A program made the position numbers and the translations under genes. From JBOHUC01 sp050733935 (GTDB taxonomy: Bacteria; Eisenbacteria; RBG-16-71-46; DASYSL01): a stretch of 9,089 nt of DNA. Where the stretch lies: assembly GCA_050733935.1 (NCBI GenBank), contig JBOHUC010000073.1, positions 1 to 9,089 of the forward strand. Reading direction: 5' to 3'. The notes beneath the pieces are model-generated. The model ran no database searches, was not told the DNA's origin, and saw only the letters and a list, made by a program, of their open reading frames with translations. Shown here one piece after another: positions 1 to 6,204 of the stretch; the first letter of the stretch is position 1; each line of letters starts with the position of its first letter.

Positions 1-208
1 CTGCGCGCTTGCCCTTCGAAGAGCGCCTGGCGGCCTTCTTCGATGCGACTGCCTTCGGCGCGGCCGCCTTCGGCGCAGCGGCCTTCAGACTCTCGTCCGC
101 CGGAGGAGTCGCGCTCTTCGCAGCCGCCTTCTTCGTGGCCGCCTTGCCGGCGCCCGTCTTCCGGCCGCTCGTCCCGCCCGCCTTAGTGGACGCCCGGGAA
201 TTCGCCAC
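1..208 (-). CDS. Ala/Lys-rich N-terminus of a protein cut by the window edge, probably DNA topoisomerase I
   Basis: The frame opens with GTG at 206-208 and stays open to base 1, giving 69 residues and no stop. A strong Shine-Dalgarno (GGAGGAG, 212-218 on the minus strand) lies 3 bases before the GTG, which supports this start. The start falls inside the 3' end of smg and overlaps it by 26 bases, so translation is probably coupled. The visible part is low-complexity and basic: 21 Ala, 13 Lys and 5 Arg in 69 residues, with AlaAlaLys-type stretches and Pro. No catalytic domain is visible. topA genes are known to follow smg/dprA in several bacterial phyla, and bacterial topoisomerase I proteins can carry Lys/Ala-rich tails that bind DNA. 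The assignment therefore rests on position and composition, not on a domain. A histone H1-like DNA-binding protein is the main alternative. Confidence 0.55.
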   Translation of the reverse strand, partial: MANSRASTKAGGTSGRKTGAGKAATKKAAAKSATPPADESLKAAAPKAAAPKAVASKKAARRSSKGKRA

Positions 209-641
209 GGTCTCCTCCAGGCCCGTCGAACCCGCCGAGAGCGGCTTCGAGGACCAGATCCTGGATTTCCGGCAGTCCGACGCGTCGTTCGCCGGACGCG
301 AGCGCGCGCTCGAGCACCCACTCGAATTGCTCCTCGTCGATGGTGCCGCTCCCGCGCACGTTGAGCAGATAACCGTACGCCTCGGGCGTGAGGCGGCAGG
401 ATTCCTCGAGCGAGAGCACGCGGTTCCCGCGCGCCGATCCCGACTCCGTCTCGGGCAGGTCCTCGCGGTTCGGTTCGGTCAGCGTGAGGATCGCCTCGAG
501 TGCCGTCTGGAGGTCCTCGGCCGTAGCACCGGAAGAGAGAAGCGCCTCCTGCAGGTCTTCGAGCGCGAACTCGTCGCCCTCGAGAGCCGCCCGGAGTTGG
601 TGCACGATCCGCTTGAGCGTCGCTTTCACGTGCTCGTTCAT
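183..641 (-). CDS. smg: Smg family protein (DUF494)
   Basis: A small protein of 152 residues. The ATG at 641 is preceded by AAGGAGG (647-653 on the minus strand) with a 5-base spacer, a very good ribosome binding site. The recognisable part is residues 74-135. It begins RVLSLEESCRLTPEAYGYLL, continues with a Gly-containing turn, IDEEQFEWVLERALA, and a last helix beginning VGLPEIQDLV. This matches the DUF494/Smg pattern of an aromatic or hydrophobic residue, then a Glu-rich turn, 'L.pEa.GfL', a Leu/Ile-Asp segment, 'E.VI.Ra', and a final 'v.L..l..vv'. The N-terminal 60 residues are helical and more variable; the Gly/Asp-rich tail (137-152) is probably disordered. The molecular function of Smg is not established. 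The gene starts 43 bases after the secA stop and overlaps the next gene, so all three are probably co-transcribed. smg commonly lies near dprA and topA; having secA directly upstream is less usual. Confidence 0.82.
   Translation of the reverse strand: MNEHVKATLKRIVHQLRAALEGDEFALEDLQEALLSSGATAEDLQTALEAILTLTEPNREDLPETESGSARGNRVLSLEESCRLTPEAYGYLLNVRGSGTIDEEQFEWVLERALASGERRVGLPEIQDLVLEAALGGFDGPGGDRGEFPGVH
212..218 (-). promoter_or_regulatory. Shine-Dalgarno inside smg that fixes the GTG start of the next gene
   Basis: The minus-strand sequence is GGAGGAG followed by ACC and then GTG. This near-perfect anti-16S match lies within the smg coding sequence. It is the main reason to accept an overlapping GTG start at 208 for the Ala/Lys-rich gene. 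Confidence 0.6.
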
Positions 642-684
642 GCGCCCCTCCTTTCGAATGAGACTCTCATCGCTTCGATCCGGA

Positions 685-3600
685 TCATCCGCCTCCCTCG
701 TCGAGCGGGAGGTGGCACTTCTTGTACTTCTTCCCGCTGCCACACGGACACGGGTCGTTGCGCCCGGCTCGCGGCGTGAACGCCGCAGTCTTGCGCGCCG
801 TCGCGGTCCCCGCGGGAGGAGCCCCGCCACTCCCGGAACCCGTCGGACCTCCGCCACCGCCCCGGCCGCCACGACCCCCACGCACCGGAGAAGGGCCCTC
901 CTCGCCGTCGGCGACCGCCACGCCTCCGCCGCCCGTTTGCGGAATCGCCTGGAACGCGCTCTGCGCGGATTCCTTGGAGGCCGTCATGCGCACGGTCGTG
1001 GTCCGCGCCGTCGGCGGCGGCTCGGCCGCGAACTCGACCCGGAAGATCCGGCGCACGGACTCCTCTTCGATGTCGGACATGAGGCTCTCGAACATCTCGA
1101 ACGCCTCCTTTTTGTACTGCAGGAGGGGGTCCTTCTGTCCGTAGGCCTGGAGCCCGATGCCGTGCTTCAGATGATCGAGCTCGTACAGGTGATCCCGCCA
1201 TTTTTCGTCGATCGTCCAAAGCAGCACGTTGCGAACGACTTCGAGGAACGGCTCGCCCCCCATCGCCTCGATCTTCTCGTGGAACGCCTTGACGCCGAAT
1301 TCGCAGAGCCCGCCCTCGAGCCCCTCGTAGCTCGGCTCGGCCCCGGCGATCGCCTCGATCTGGACTCCGCGCCGGAGCAGGAACGAACACTCGTCGGCGA
1401 GACCCTTGAGGTCCCACGTGTCGGGATGGTTCCGATCCTCGCAGTAGCGCGCGACGCGCCCCGCGATCATCTCCTCGATCCAGCTTTCGATCTCTTCGCG
1501 CGGATCGCCGTGGTCGAGCATCTTGTTCCGGAGCCCGTACACGACCTCGCGCTGCTTGTTCATCACGTCGTCGTACTGGAGCAGGTGCTTCCGAATGTCG
1601 AAGTTGTGCGCCTCGACCCGCTTCTGAGCGTTTCCGATCGCGCGCGTGACGAGCGGGTGCTCGATGACCTCGCCTTCCTGCACGCCGAGCCGGTCCAGGA
1701 GGCCCGCGATGCGCTCGGACATGAAGAGGCGCATGAGGTCGTCCTCGAGCGACAGGAAGAAGCGCGACGACCCCGGGTCGCCCTGGCGGCCCGATCGCCC
1801 GCGCAGCTGGCGGTCGATGCGACGGCTCTCGTGACGCTCCGTCCCCAGGATGTGGAGGCCGTCCAGGTCCTTCACGCCCTCGCCGAGCTTGATGTCGGTG
1901 CCGCGGCCGGCCATGTTGGTCGCGATCGTCACGGCCCCCTTCTGGCCCGCGAGCGACACGATGCCCGCCTCCTGCTGGTGGTACTTCGCGTTGAGCACGG
2001 AGTGCGGGATCCCGCGCATCTTGAGCATGCGCGAGAGGAGCTCGGAAACCTCGACCGAGATCGTGCCCACGAGCACGGGCTGGCCCTTCTTGTGGAGCTC
2101 CTCGATCTCCTCGATCACCGTCTTGTACTTCTCGCGCTGGGTCTTGAGGATCACGTCGTTCATGTCCTCGCGCACCACCGGGCGGTGCGTCGGGATCACG
2201 GTGACGTCGAGCTTGTAGATCTCGAAGAACTCGCGCGCCTCGGTCTCGGCGGTGCCCGTCATGCCGGAGAGCTTCGCGTACATGCGGAAGAAGTTCTGGA
2301 GCGTGATCGTGGCCATGGTCTGGGTCTCGCCCTCGACCTTGACCCCCTCCTTCGCCTCGATCGCCTGGTGGAGACCGTCCGAGTAGCGCCGGCCAGGCAT
2401 GAGGCGCCCGGTGAACTCGTCGACGATCATGACCTTGCCTTCCTGCACGACGTACTCGACGTCCTTCTCGAACAGCGCGTAGGCCTTGAGGAGCTGGAGC
2501 ACGTTGTGGATCTTCTCGTTCCCCTGAGCGTACGCGCGGTGGACCTCCTCCTTCGCCGCGTGCCGCTGCTCGGGCGTGAGCCCCTCGCGCGCGTCCACCT
2601 CCGCGATCTTCTCCGCGATGTCGGGCAGCTCGAACTGCGTCGGATCGTTCGGCGAGAGGAAGTCCCTGCCCTTCTCGAGCAGGTCCACGTTGTTGCCCTT
2701 CTCGTCGATCGCGAAATAGAGCTCCTCGTCGATTTCGTGCATGCGCTTGTCACGCAGGAACTCGAGCTCGGTCTTGTGGATCAGTCCCTTCACGGCGGGC
2801 TCGTCGGAGGTGAGCTTGACCAGGCGCTTGTGCTTCGGGAATCCGCGCTGGGCGCGCAGGAGGGCGACGCCCGCTTCGTAGTCGTCGCCTTCGGCGCGCA
2901 GCTTGTCGGCCTGCTGCAGGAGCTCGGTCACGAACTCCTGCTGGCGCCGGATCAGGCGCTCCACCCCGGACTTGAGCGGGCCGTAGTCCTGCTGCGAATG
3001 CTCGACCGGCCCCGAGATGATGAGCGGCGTGCGCGCCTCGTCGATCAGGACCGAGTCCACCTCGTCCACGATCGCGTAGGCAAAGCCGCGCTGCACGCGA
3101 TGCTCGGGACGCACGGCCATGTTGTCGCGCAGATAGTCGAAGCCGAACTCGTTGTTCGTGCCGTACGTGAGATCGCAGCCGTAGGCCGCGCGGCGCTGGT
3201 CGTAGTCCATCTGGTTCTGGATGCAGCCGACCGTGAGCCCGAGGGACTTGTAGATCTCGCCCATCCACTCGGCGTCACGGCGCGCCAGGTAGTCGTTCAC
3301 CGTGACGAGGTGCGTGCCCTTGCCCGCGAGAGCGTTCAGGTAGAGGGGCATGGTCGCGACGAGCGTCTTGCCCTCGCCGGTCGCCATCTCGGCGATCTTG
3401 CCCTGGTGGAGGACGATGCCGCCGATGAGCTGCACGTCGTACGGGACCATGTCCCACGCCGTGTCCACGCCGACCACGGGCCACGTCTTCCCGACCAGCC
3501 GGCGGCAGGCTTCCTTGACCGCCGCGAACGCTTCGGGGAGAAGATCGTCGAGCGTCTCCCCCTCGGCGAGGCGCGCGCGGAACTCGGTCGTCTTCGCGCG

Positions 3601-3729
3601 CAGCTCCTCGTCGCTCAGCGATGCGTACGACTCCACGATGCGATTGATCTCGTCCACCACGGGCCAGAGGCGCTTGACCTCGCGCTCGTGTTTGGAGCCC
3701 AGAATCTTTCTGAGAAGCGTTCCGAACAT
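685..3729 (-). CDS. secA: Preprotein translocase ATPase SecA
   Basis: SecA is the ATP-driven motor that pushes preproteins through the SecYEG channel at the inner membrane. This protein has 1014 residues, longer than the E. coli (901) and B. subtilis (841) forms. Visible motifs in order: Walker A MATGEGKT (115-122); Walker B and following motif DEVDSVLIDEARTPLIISG (222-240); GMTGTAETEAREF (489-501); the second nucleotide-binding fold with TNMAGRGTDIKLGEGV (604-619), HILGTERHESRRIDRQLRGR (626-645) and SGRQGDPGSSRFFLSLEDD; the helical scaffold segment WRDHLYELDHLKHGIGLQAY (844-863); and a zinc-binding SEC-C tail CPCGSGKKYKKCH (994-1006), with C994, C996, C1005 and H1006 as ligands. Residues about 245-345 are an expanded preprotein cross-linking region like that of Bacteroidota/FCB SecA. 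A Gly/Arg/Ser-rich linker (933-972) joins the body to the zinc tail. The ATG at 3729 is preceded by AAAGGA and gives the canonical 'MFGTLLRKILGSKHER' start. smg follows after 43 bases. Confidence 0.98.
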   Translation of the reverse strand: MFGTLLRKILGSKHEREVKRLWPVVDEINRIVESYASLSDEELRAKTTEFRARLAEGETLDDLLPEAFAAVKEACRRLVGKTWPVVGVDTAWDMVPYDVQLIGGIVLHQGKIAEMATGEGKTLVATMPLYLNALAGKGTHLVTVNDYLARRDAEWMGEIYKSLGLTVGCIQNQMDYDQRRAAYGCDLTYGTNNEFGFDYLRDNMAVRPEHRVQRGFAYAIVDEVDSVLIDEARTPLIISGPVEHSQQDYGPLKSGVERLIRRQQEFVTELLQQADKLRAEGDDYEAGVALLRAQRGFPKHKRLVKLTSDEPAVKGLIHKTELEFLRDKRMHEIDEELYFAIDEKGNNVDLLEKGRDFLSPNDPTQFELPDIAEKIAEVDAREGLTPEQRHAAKEEVHRAYAQGNEKIHNVLQLLKAYALFEKDVEYVVQEGKVMIVDEFTGRLMPGRRYSDGLHQAIEAKEGVKVEGETQTMATITLQNFFRMYAKLSGMTGTAETEAREFFEIYKLDVTVIPTHRPVVREDMNDVILKTQREKYKTVIEEIEELHKKGQPVLVGTISVEVSELLSRMLKMRGIPHSVLNAKYHQQEAGIVSLAGQKGAVTIATNMAGRGTDIKLGEGVKDLDGLHILGTERHESRRIDRQLRGRSGRQGDPGSSRFFLSLEDDLMRLFMSERIAGLLDRLGVQEGEVIEHPLVTRAIGNAQKRVEAHNFDIRKHLLQYDDVMNKQREVVYGLRNKMLDHGDPREEIESWIEEMIAGRVARYCEDRNHPDTWDLKGLADECSFLLRRGVQIEAIAGAEPSYEGLEGGLCEFGVKAFHEKIEAMGGEPFLEVVRNVLLWTIDEKWRDHLYELDHLKHGIGLQAYGQKDPLLQYKKEAFEMFESLMSDIEEESVRRIFRVEFAAEPPPTARTTTVRMTASKESAQSAFQAIPQTGGGGVAVADGEEGPSPVRGGRGGRGGGGGPTGSGSGGAPPAGTATARKTAAFTPRAGRNDPCPCGSGKKYKKCHLPLDEGGG

Positions 3730-3769
3730 GGATCCTTTCGTCGGACCGGGAGGCGCTCCGCCTAAAGCG

Positions 3770-3799
3770 CGACCCGACGAATCGTAATCCGTCGGGTCG
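3770..3799 (-). terminator. Hairpin between csp and secA, possible csp terminator
   Basis: A perfect 10-bp inverted repeat (CGACCCGACG / CGTCGGGTCG) with a 10-base loop lies 24 bases after the csp stop, in the 94-base gap before secA. On the minus strand it is followed by CGCTTTAGG, so the T-run is only three bases. It could be a weak intrinsic terminator for csp, or a leader structure in front of secA. The symmetry is certain; the role is inferred. Confidence 0.45.
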
Positions 3800-3823
3800 G
3801 GTGGCGCCGTGTCTCCTTGTCGA

Positions 3824-4024
3824 TCAAAGCTTTACGACGTGAGCCGCCTCGAGGCCCCTTTCGCCGGTGCGGACTTCGAACTCCACCTGCTCACCTTCGT
3901 GGAGGGTCCGGTAGCCGGAGCCCTCGATCTCTGCATGATGGACGAATACTTCATTCCCGTCTTCGCGCGCGATGAACCCGTAACCCTTGGTGTCATTGAA
4001 CCACTTGACGGTGCCCTTGGGCAT
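3824..4024 (-). CDS. csp: CspA-family cold-shock protein
   Basis: A single cold-shock domain of 66 residues, the usual length for a bacterial Csp. It is a five-stranded OB-fold that binds single-stranded RNA and DNA and melts RNA secondary structure. The start MPKGTVKWFNDTKGYGFI carries the conserved KWFN and the RNP1 motif (KGYGFI, 13-18). RNP2 is present as EVFVHHAEI (25-33), with His where Phe is common after VFVH. The C-terminus (GLEAAHVVKL) matches the final strand. The ATG at 4024 is preceded by AGGAGG (4031-4036) with a 6-base spacer; an in-frame Met 14 codons upstream would add an Arg-rich stretch foreign to the family, so I reject it. The gene has its own candidate promoter and a hairpin after the stop, so it is probably monocistronic. 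Which Csp paralogue it is, and whether it is cold-induced, cannot be read from the sequence. Confidence 0.97.
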   Translation of the reverse strand: MPKGTVKWFNDTKGYGFIAREDGNEVFVHHAEIEGSGYRTLHEGEQVEFEVRTGERGLEAAHVVKL

Positions 4025-4070
4025 TCTCGACCTCCTGCTTCGGTTCCCTGGGCGCGCACGGGCCACCGAT

Positions 4071-4092
4071 CCGGAGCCTAGCGAGGCCCCGG
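4071..4092 (-). terminator. GC-rich hairpin after the TPR gene, overlapping the csp promoter
   Basis: On the minus strand CCGGGGCCT and AGGCTCCGG form a 9-bp stem with one G-U pair and a CGCT loop, 26 bases after the TPR stop codon. No T-run follows, so it is not a classic intrinsic terminator. It may still end or protect the mRNA of the lipoprotein-TPR unit. Its 3' arm covers the proposed csp -10 box. Confidence 0.35.
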
Positions 4093-4103
4093 AGGCGGGT
4101 CAA
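4075..4103 (-). promoter_or_regulatory. Candidate sigma-70-type promoter for csp
   Basis: On the minus strand TTGACC (4098-4103) and TAGGCT (4075-4080) are separated by exactly 17 bases. The -35 matches TTGACA at five of six positions; the -10 matches TATAAT at three of six. Transcription would begin near 4068, giving a leader of about 43 bases that includes the strong csp ribosome binding site. The -10 element lies inside a hairpin at 4071-4092. Confidence 0.4.
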
Positions 4104-4118
4104 GCCTGGACGTCAATA

Positions 4119-5153
4119 TTAAGGAGAAGCCGGGCGGGCGATGCCGGGCAACGATGCGCGGCGCAGACTCTTGGCGAGGGCGTGGGCGAGCGGATGATCG
4201 GGTTCGTCGGCGAAGACCGAGGCGAGCTGATGATCGGCCTCCGCCCAGTGCCCGCGGCGCGACAGAGCTTCGGCGAGATACACGCGCGCCTGATGGTACG
4301 ACGGGTTCAACTCGAGCGCGGCACCGCAGGATTCCGCGCAATCGTCCCATTCGCCGAGCTCGCGACGCACGAGCGCGAGCGCAAGGTGCGCATCGGGGAA
4401 TCCGGGATAGGTCTCGACCAGGAGGCGCGCGCGCGCCACCGCTTCCGCGGGGCGCCCGCTCGCAAGCAGGGTTCCCACCTCGCGCAGCCGCGCATCCACG
4501 GGCGCCTGATCGAGGCCGAGCGCCTTCCGGAGCACGTCCTCGCCGCCCTCCCAGTCCGCTTCCGCAAGGCGCGCCATGCCGCGCCGGAAATCGTCGGCCG
4601 CCTCGTGGCGGGCGTGGTCGCCGAGACGGCGCAGGAGCTCGAGGCTCTCGCCGAGTTTCCCGTGCCGCGCCTCGAGGAGTGCCAGCTCGAGCCGTGGGGC
4701 CGCGAATTCAGGCGCGCGCCGCACGGCCTCCTCGAACGCGGCCCGCGCGTGCTTCGTCTCGCCCATGCGAAGGCGGACCGTGCCGAGCCGGTGATGGAGG
4801 TCCGGAAACTCCGGCGCGTCCTCGAGCGCCTTTTCGAGCCAGCGCGCGGCGGCGGCCGGATCTCCCCCCCGCTCGGCCTCGCTCGCGCAATCGGCATGGA
4901 GGAGGGCGCGCAGGCGCCTCGTCTCCGCGTGCGCGCGCGCACCCGGATCCTCGGCGAGCCACTGCTCGAGCGCCTCGATCGCCTCGATCGGACGGCCGGC
5001 GCGCCGGAGAGAGAGCGCTTCGTCCCAGGCGCGTTCGCCGAAGGCGTCCTCGCGGATCGAATCGGGGATCGGGTCCATGGAACCGTTATCGGCCGCCTCC
5101 CCGAGGCTCGTGAGCCCGGAGGCGGGCTCCTTCGGGAATCGGTCGGGTCTCAT
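4119..5153 (-). CDS. Tetratricopeptide-repeat protein
   Basis: A helical protein of 344 residues made largely of TPR units, which form a superhelical scaffold for protein-protein contacts. Clear repeats are at about 116-149 (DLHHRLGTVRLRMGETKHAR, then an 'AFEEAV..AP' second helix), 253-286 (AHLALALVRRELGEWDDCAE, ending ALELNP) and 287-320 (ARVYLAEALSRRGHWAEADH). Weaker units are at about 42-73, 84-115, 150-180 and 219-252. The Gly-8, Ala-20 and Pro-32 type positions are visible in several. No signal peptide, membrane segment or enzymatic motif is seen, so it is probably cytoplasmic. The ATG at 5153 is the most upstream possible start, because an in-frame stop lies nine codons before it. A second ATG (Met26) is possible; neither has a well-spaced Shine-Dalgarno. 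It starts 16 bases after the lipoprotein stop and is probably co-transcribed with it. The partner protein is unknown. Confidence 0.85.
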   Translation of the reverse strand: MRPDRFPKEPASGLTSLGEAADNGSMDPIPDSIREDAFGERAWDEALSLRRAGRPIEAIEALEQWLAEDPGARAHAETRRLRALLHADCASEAERGGDPAAAARWLEKALEDAPEFPDLHHRLGTVRLRMGETKHARAAFEEAVRRAPEFAAPRLELALLEARHGKLGESLELLRRLGDHARHEAADDFRRGMARLAEADWEGGEDVLRKALGLDQAPVDARLREVGTLLASGRPAEAVARARLLVETYPGFPDAHLALALVRRELGEWDDCAESCGAALELNPSYHQARVYLAEALSRRGHWAEADHQLASVFADEPDHPLAHALAKSLRRASLPGIARPASP

Positions 5154-5169
5154 GGCCTGATCGTCCCCC

Positions 5170-6204
5170 TCACGGCATCACGACGGGGATCCGGACGCCG
5201 CGCTCGCGGCCGCTCTCCGCGTCGTCCTCGCCGACGAACAGCTCGAGCCTTCCGGAGGGACCTTTGGGGATCGTCATCTCGAATTCCCCCCACGTCATGG
5301 ACCAGTCCGCGGCGGTCGTATGAGTTTGAGCGACGACCTCCCCGTTCCGGCTCAGGCGAGCGATCACGTTCGCTTCGAACGTGCGCCCGTAGCCGCGGAT
5401 CGAAAGCGGATACGCGGCGGCACCCGCGCGGGGCTCGAGCACGACCACGTTCGCATGAGTCGCGGCGGGCGCGGGAATCGCTCCGCCTCCGGGAGAAGCG
5501 TCGACGAGCAGGCGGGCGGGGTCCGAGAGCGCCACGCTCCGAAGAAGCGCCGCCTCGCTCAGGTGCACGTCGAGATGAAGCGTCGAGTTGGGCGCGCGCA
5601 CGACGTAGAGCGCGCGAATCGGGTCGCCGCCCTCGATCGTCGTGTCGGCCTGAACGATCTCTACGATCCCGGGAAGCGGGAAACGAACGACTCCGAGGCT
5701 CCTGAGGACCTCGCCCCGCCCCACGCCCGGAAGCGTCGCGGGAGCGCCGGTTGCCCCGAAGAACGGAACTCGGACACGTGCGCAGTCGCTCCTGCGCACG
5801 AGATCGAACCGGCCGATCGCACGCGCATCTGAAGCGAGCGCCTCCGAAGCGCGCACGCGCGACGTGTCCGCGCCGACCCACACGTCGATGGGCCCGCTCT
5901 CGACTGCGGCACGCGCCGGATCGCAGAGCGCCGGCTCGCCCTCGAGAGCGCCGGTCACCGACCGCCCCTCGCGCTCCTCGCCGGGCCTCTCGCTGGTGCC
6001 CGAGCGGCCACACCCGGCGGTCACGAGAAGTGCCGCACTGGCGAGTGCGAGCCACCGAAAGTCTTGTGCGCCGGGACGAGGTTGCCCCGGGGCAAGTTCC
6101 CGCCGGGCTGGTTGCTGCGCAGCAGGTTGCCGCGGGGCAAGTTCCTGCTCGGCCGGTTGCTGCGCAGCGCCCTCTTCCAGAGCCTGCAAAGTGGTGTCCT
6201 GCAT
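5170..6204 (-). CDS. Putative lipoprotein with AMIN-like and C-terminal Gmad2 domains
   Basis: From the ATG at 6204 the protein has 344 residues. A hydrophobic segment, LALASAALLVTAGCG (52-66), looks like a lipoprotein signal with Cys65 as the lipidated residue, although Thr sits at -3 instead of Leu. Residues about 140-236 end in VHLSEAALLRSVALSDPARL followed by LVDAS, the pattern of the AMIN-like domain found in envelope proteins; this match is moderate. Residues about 252-343 read as a Gmad2 Ig-like domain: 'VVVLEPRAG', 'YPLSIRGYGRTFEANVIARL', then a Gly-Glu-Phe strand and a final 'RGVRIPVVMP'. Such domains occur on exported cell-surface or spore-germination-type proteins; no sporulation context is seen here. 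Forty-seven hydrophilic residues precede the signal, encoded partly by 15-bp repeats, and no ATG, GTG or TTG lies in frame closer to it. An upstream in-frame TTG at 6285 would lengthen the protein to 371 residues. No good ribosome binding site supports either start. Confidence 0.7.
   Translation of the reverse strand: MQDTTLQALEEGAAQQPAEQELAPRQPAAQQPARRELAPGQPRPGAQDFRWLALASAALLVTAGCGRSGTSERPGEEREGRSVTGALEGEPALCDPARAAVESGPIDVWVGADTSRVRASEALASDARAIGRFDLVRRSDCARVRVPFFGATGAPATLPGVGRGEVLRSLGVVRFPLPGIVEIVQADTTIEGGDPIRALYVVRAPNSTLHLDVHLSEAALLRSVALSDPARLLVDASPGGGAIPAPAATHANVVVLEPRAGAAAYPLSIRGYGRTFEANVIARLSRNGEVVAQTHTTAADWSMTWGEFEMTIPKGPSGRLELFVGEDDAESGRERGVRIPVVMP
6082..6171. repeat. Six degenerate 15-bp tandem units (two 45-bp copies)
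   Basis: On the plus strand every 15 bases begins with TT: TTGCCCCGGGGCAAG, TTCCCGCCGGGCTGG, TTGCTGCGCAGCAGG, TTGCCGCGGGGCAAG, TTCCTGCTCGGCCGG, TTGCTGCGCAGCGCC. Units 1-3 and 4-6 are 45-bp copies; aligned one or two bases to the left (6080-6124 with 6125-6169) they agree at 39 of 45 positions by hand count. In the lipoprotein frame they encode AAQQP, AEQEL, APRQP, AAQQP, ARREL, APGQP. One frame over on the same strand they encode an Asn-Leu pentapeptide-repeat pattern. Units 1 and 3 each contain a perfect palindrome, TTGCCCCGGGGCAA (6082-6095) and TGCTGCGCAGCA (6113-6124). Confidence 0.85.

Noticed and set aside
388..3765. Very long open frame on the plus strand opposite secA, encoding a Leu/Arg/His-rich sequence
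   Set aside because: It is the antisense of the unmistakable secA gene. In high-G+C DNA the complementary frames often lack stops. The product is low in complexity with no recognisable domain.
4025..4066. Upstream Met that would extend the cold-shock protein by 14 residues
   Set aside because: The extension is Arg/Ser-rich and foreign to the family, and it would place the strong AGGAGG inside the coding sequence. The ATG at 4024 fits the family start exactly.
3987..5705. Plus-strand open frame opposite the csp, TPR and lipoprotein genes
   Set aside because: It runs across three well-supported minus-strand genes, is Arg-rich and has no domain. It is an artefact of base composition.
6082..6171. 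Repeat array considered as a CRISPR
   Set aside because: The units are 15 bp, directly adjacent and degenerate, with no spacers, and no cas genes are in the window.
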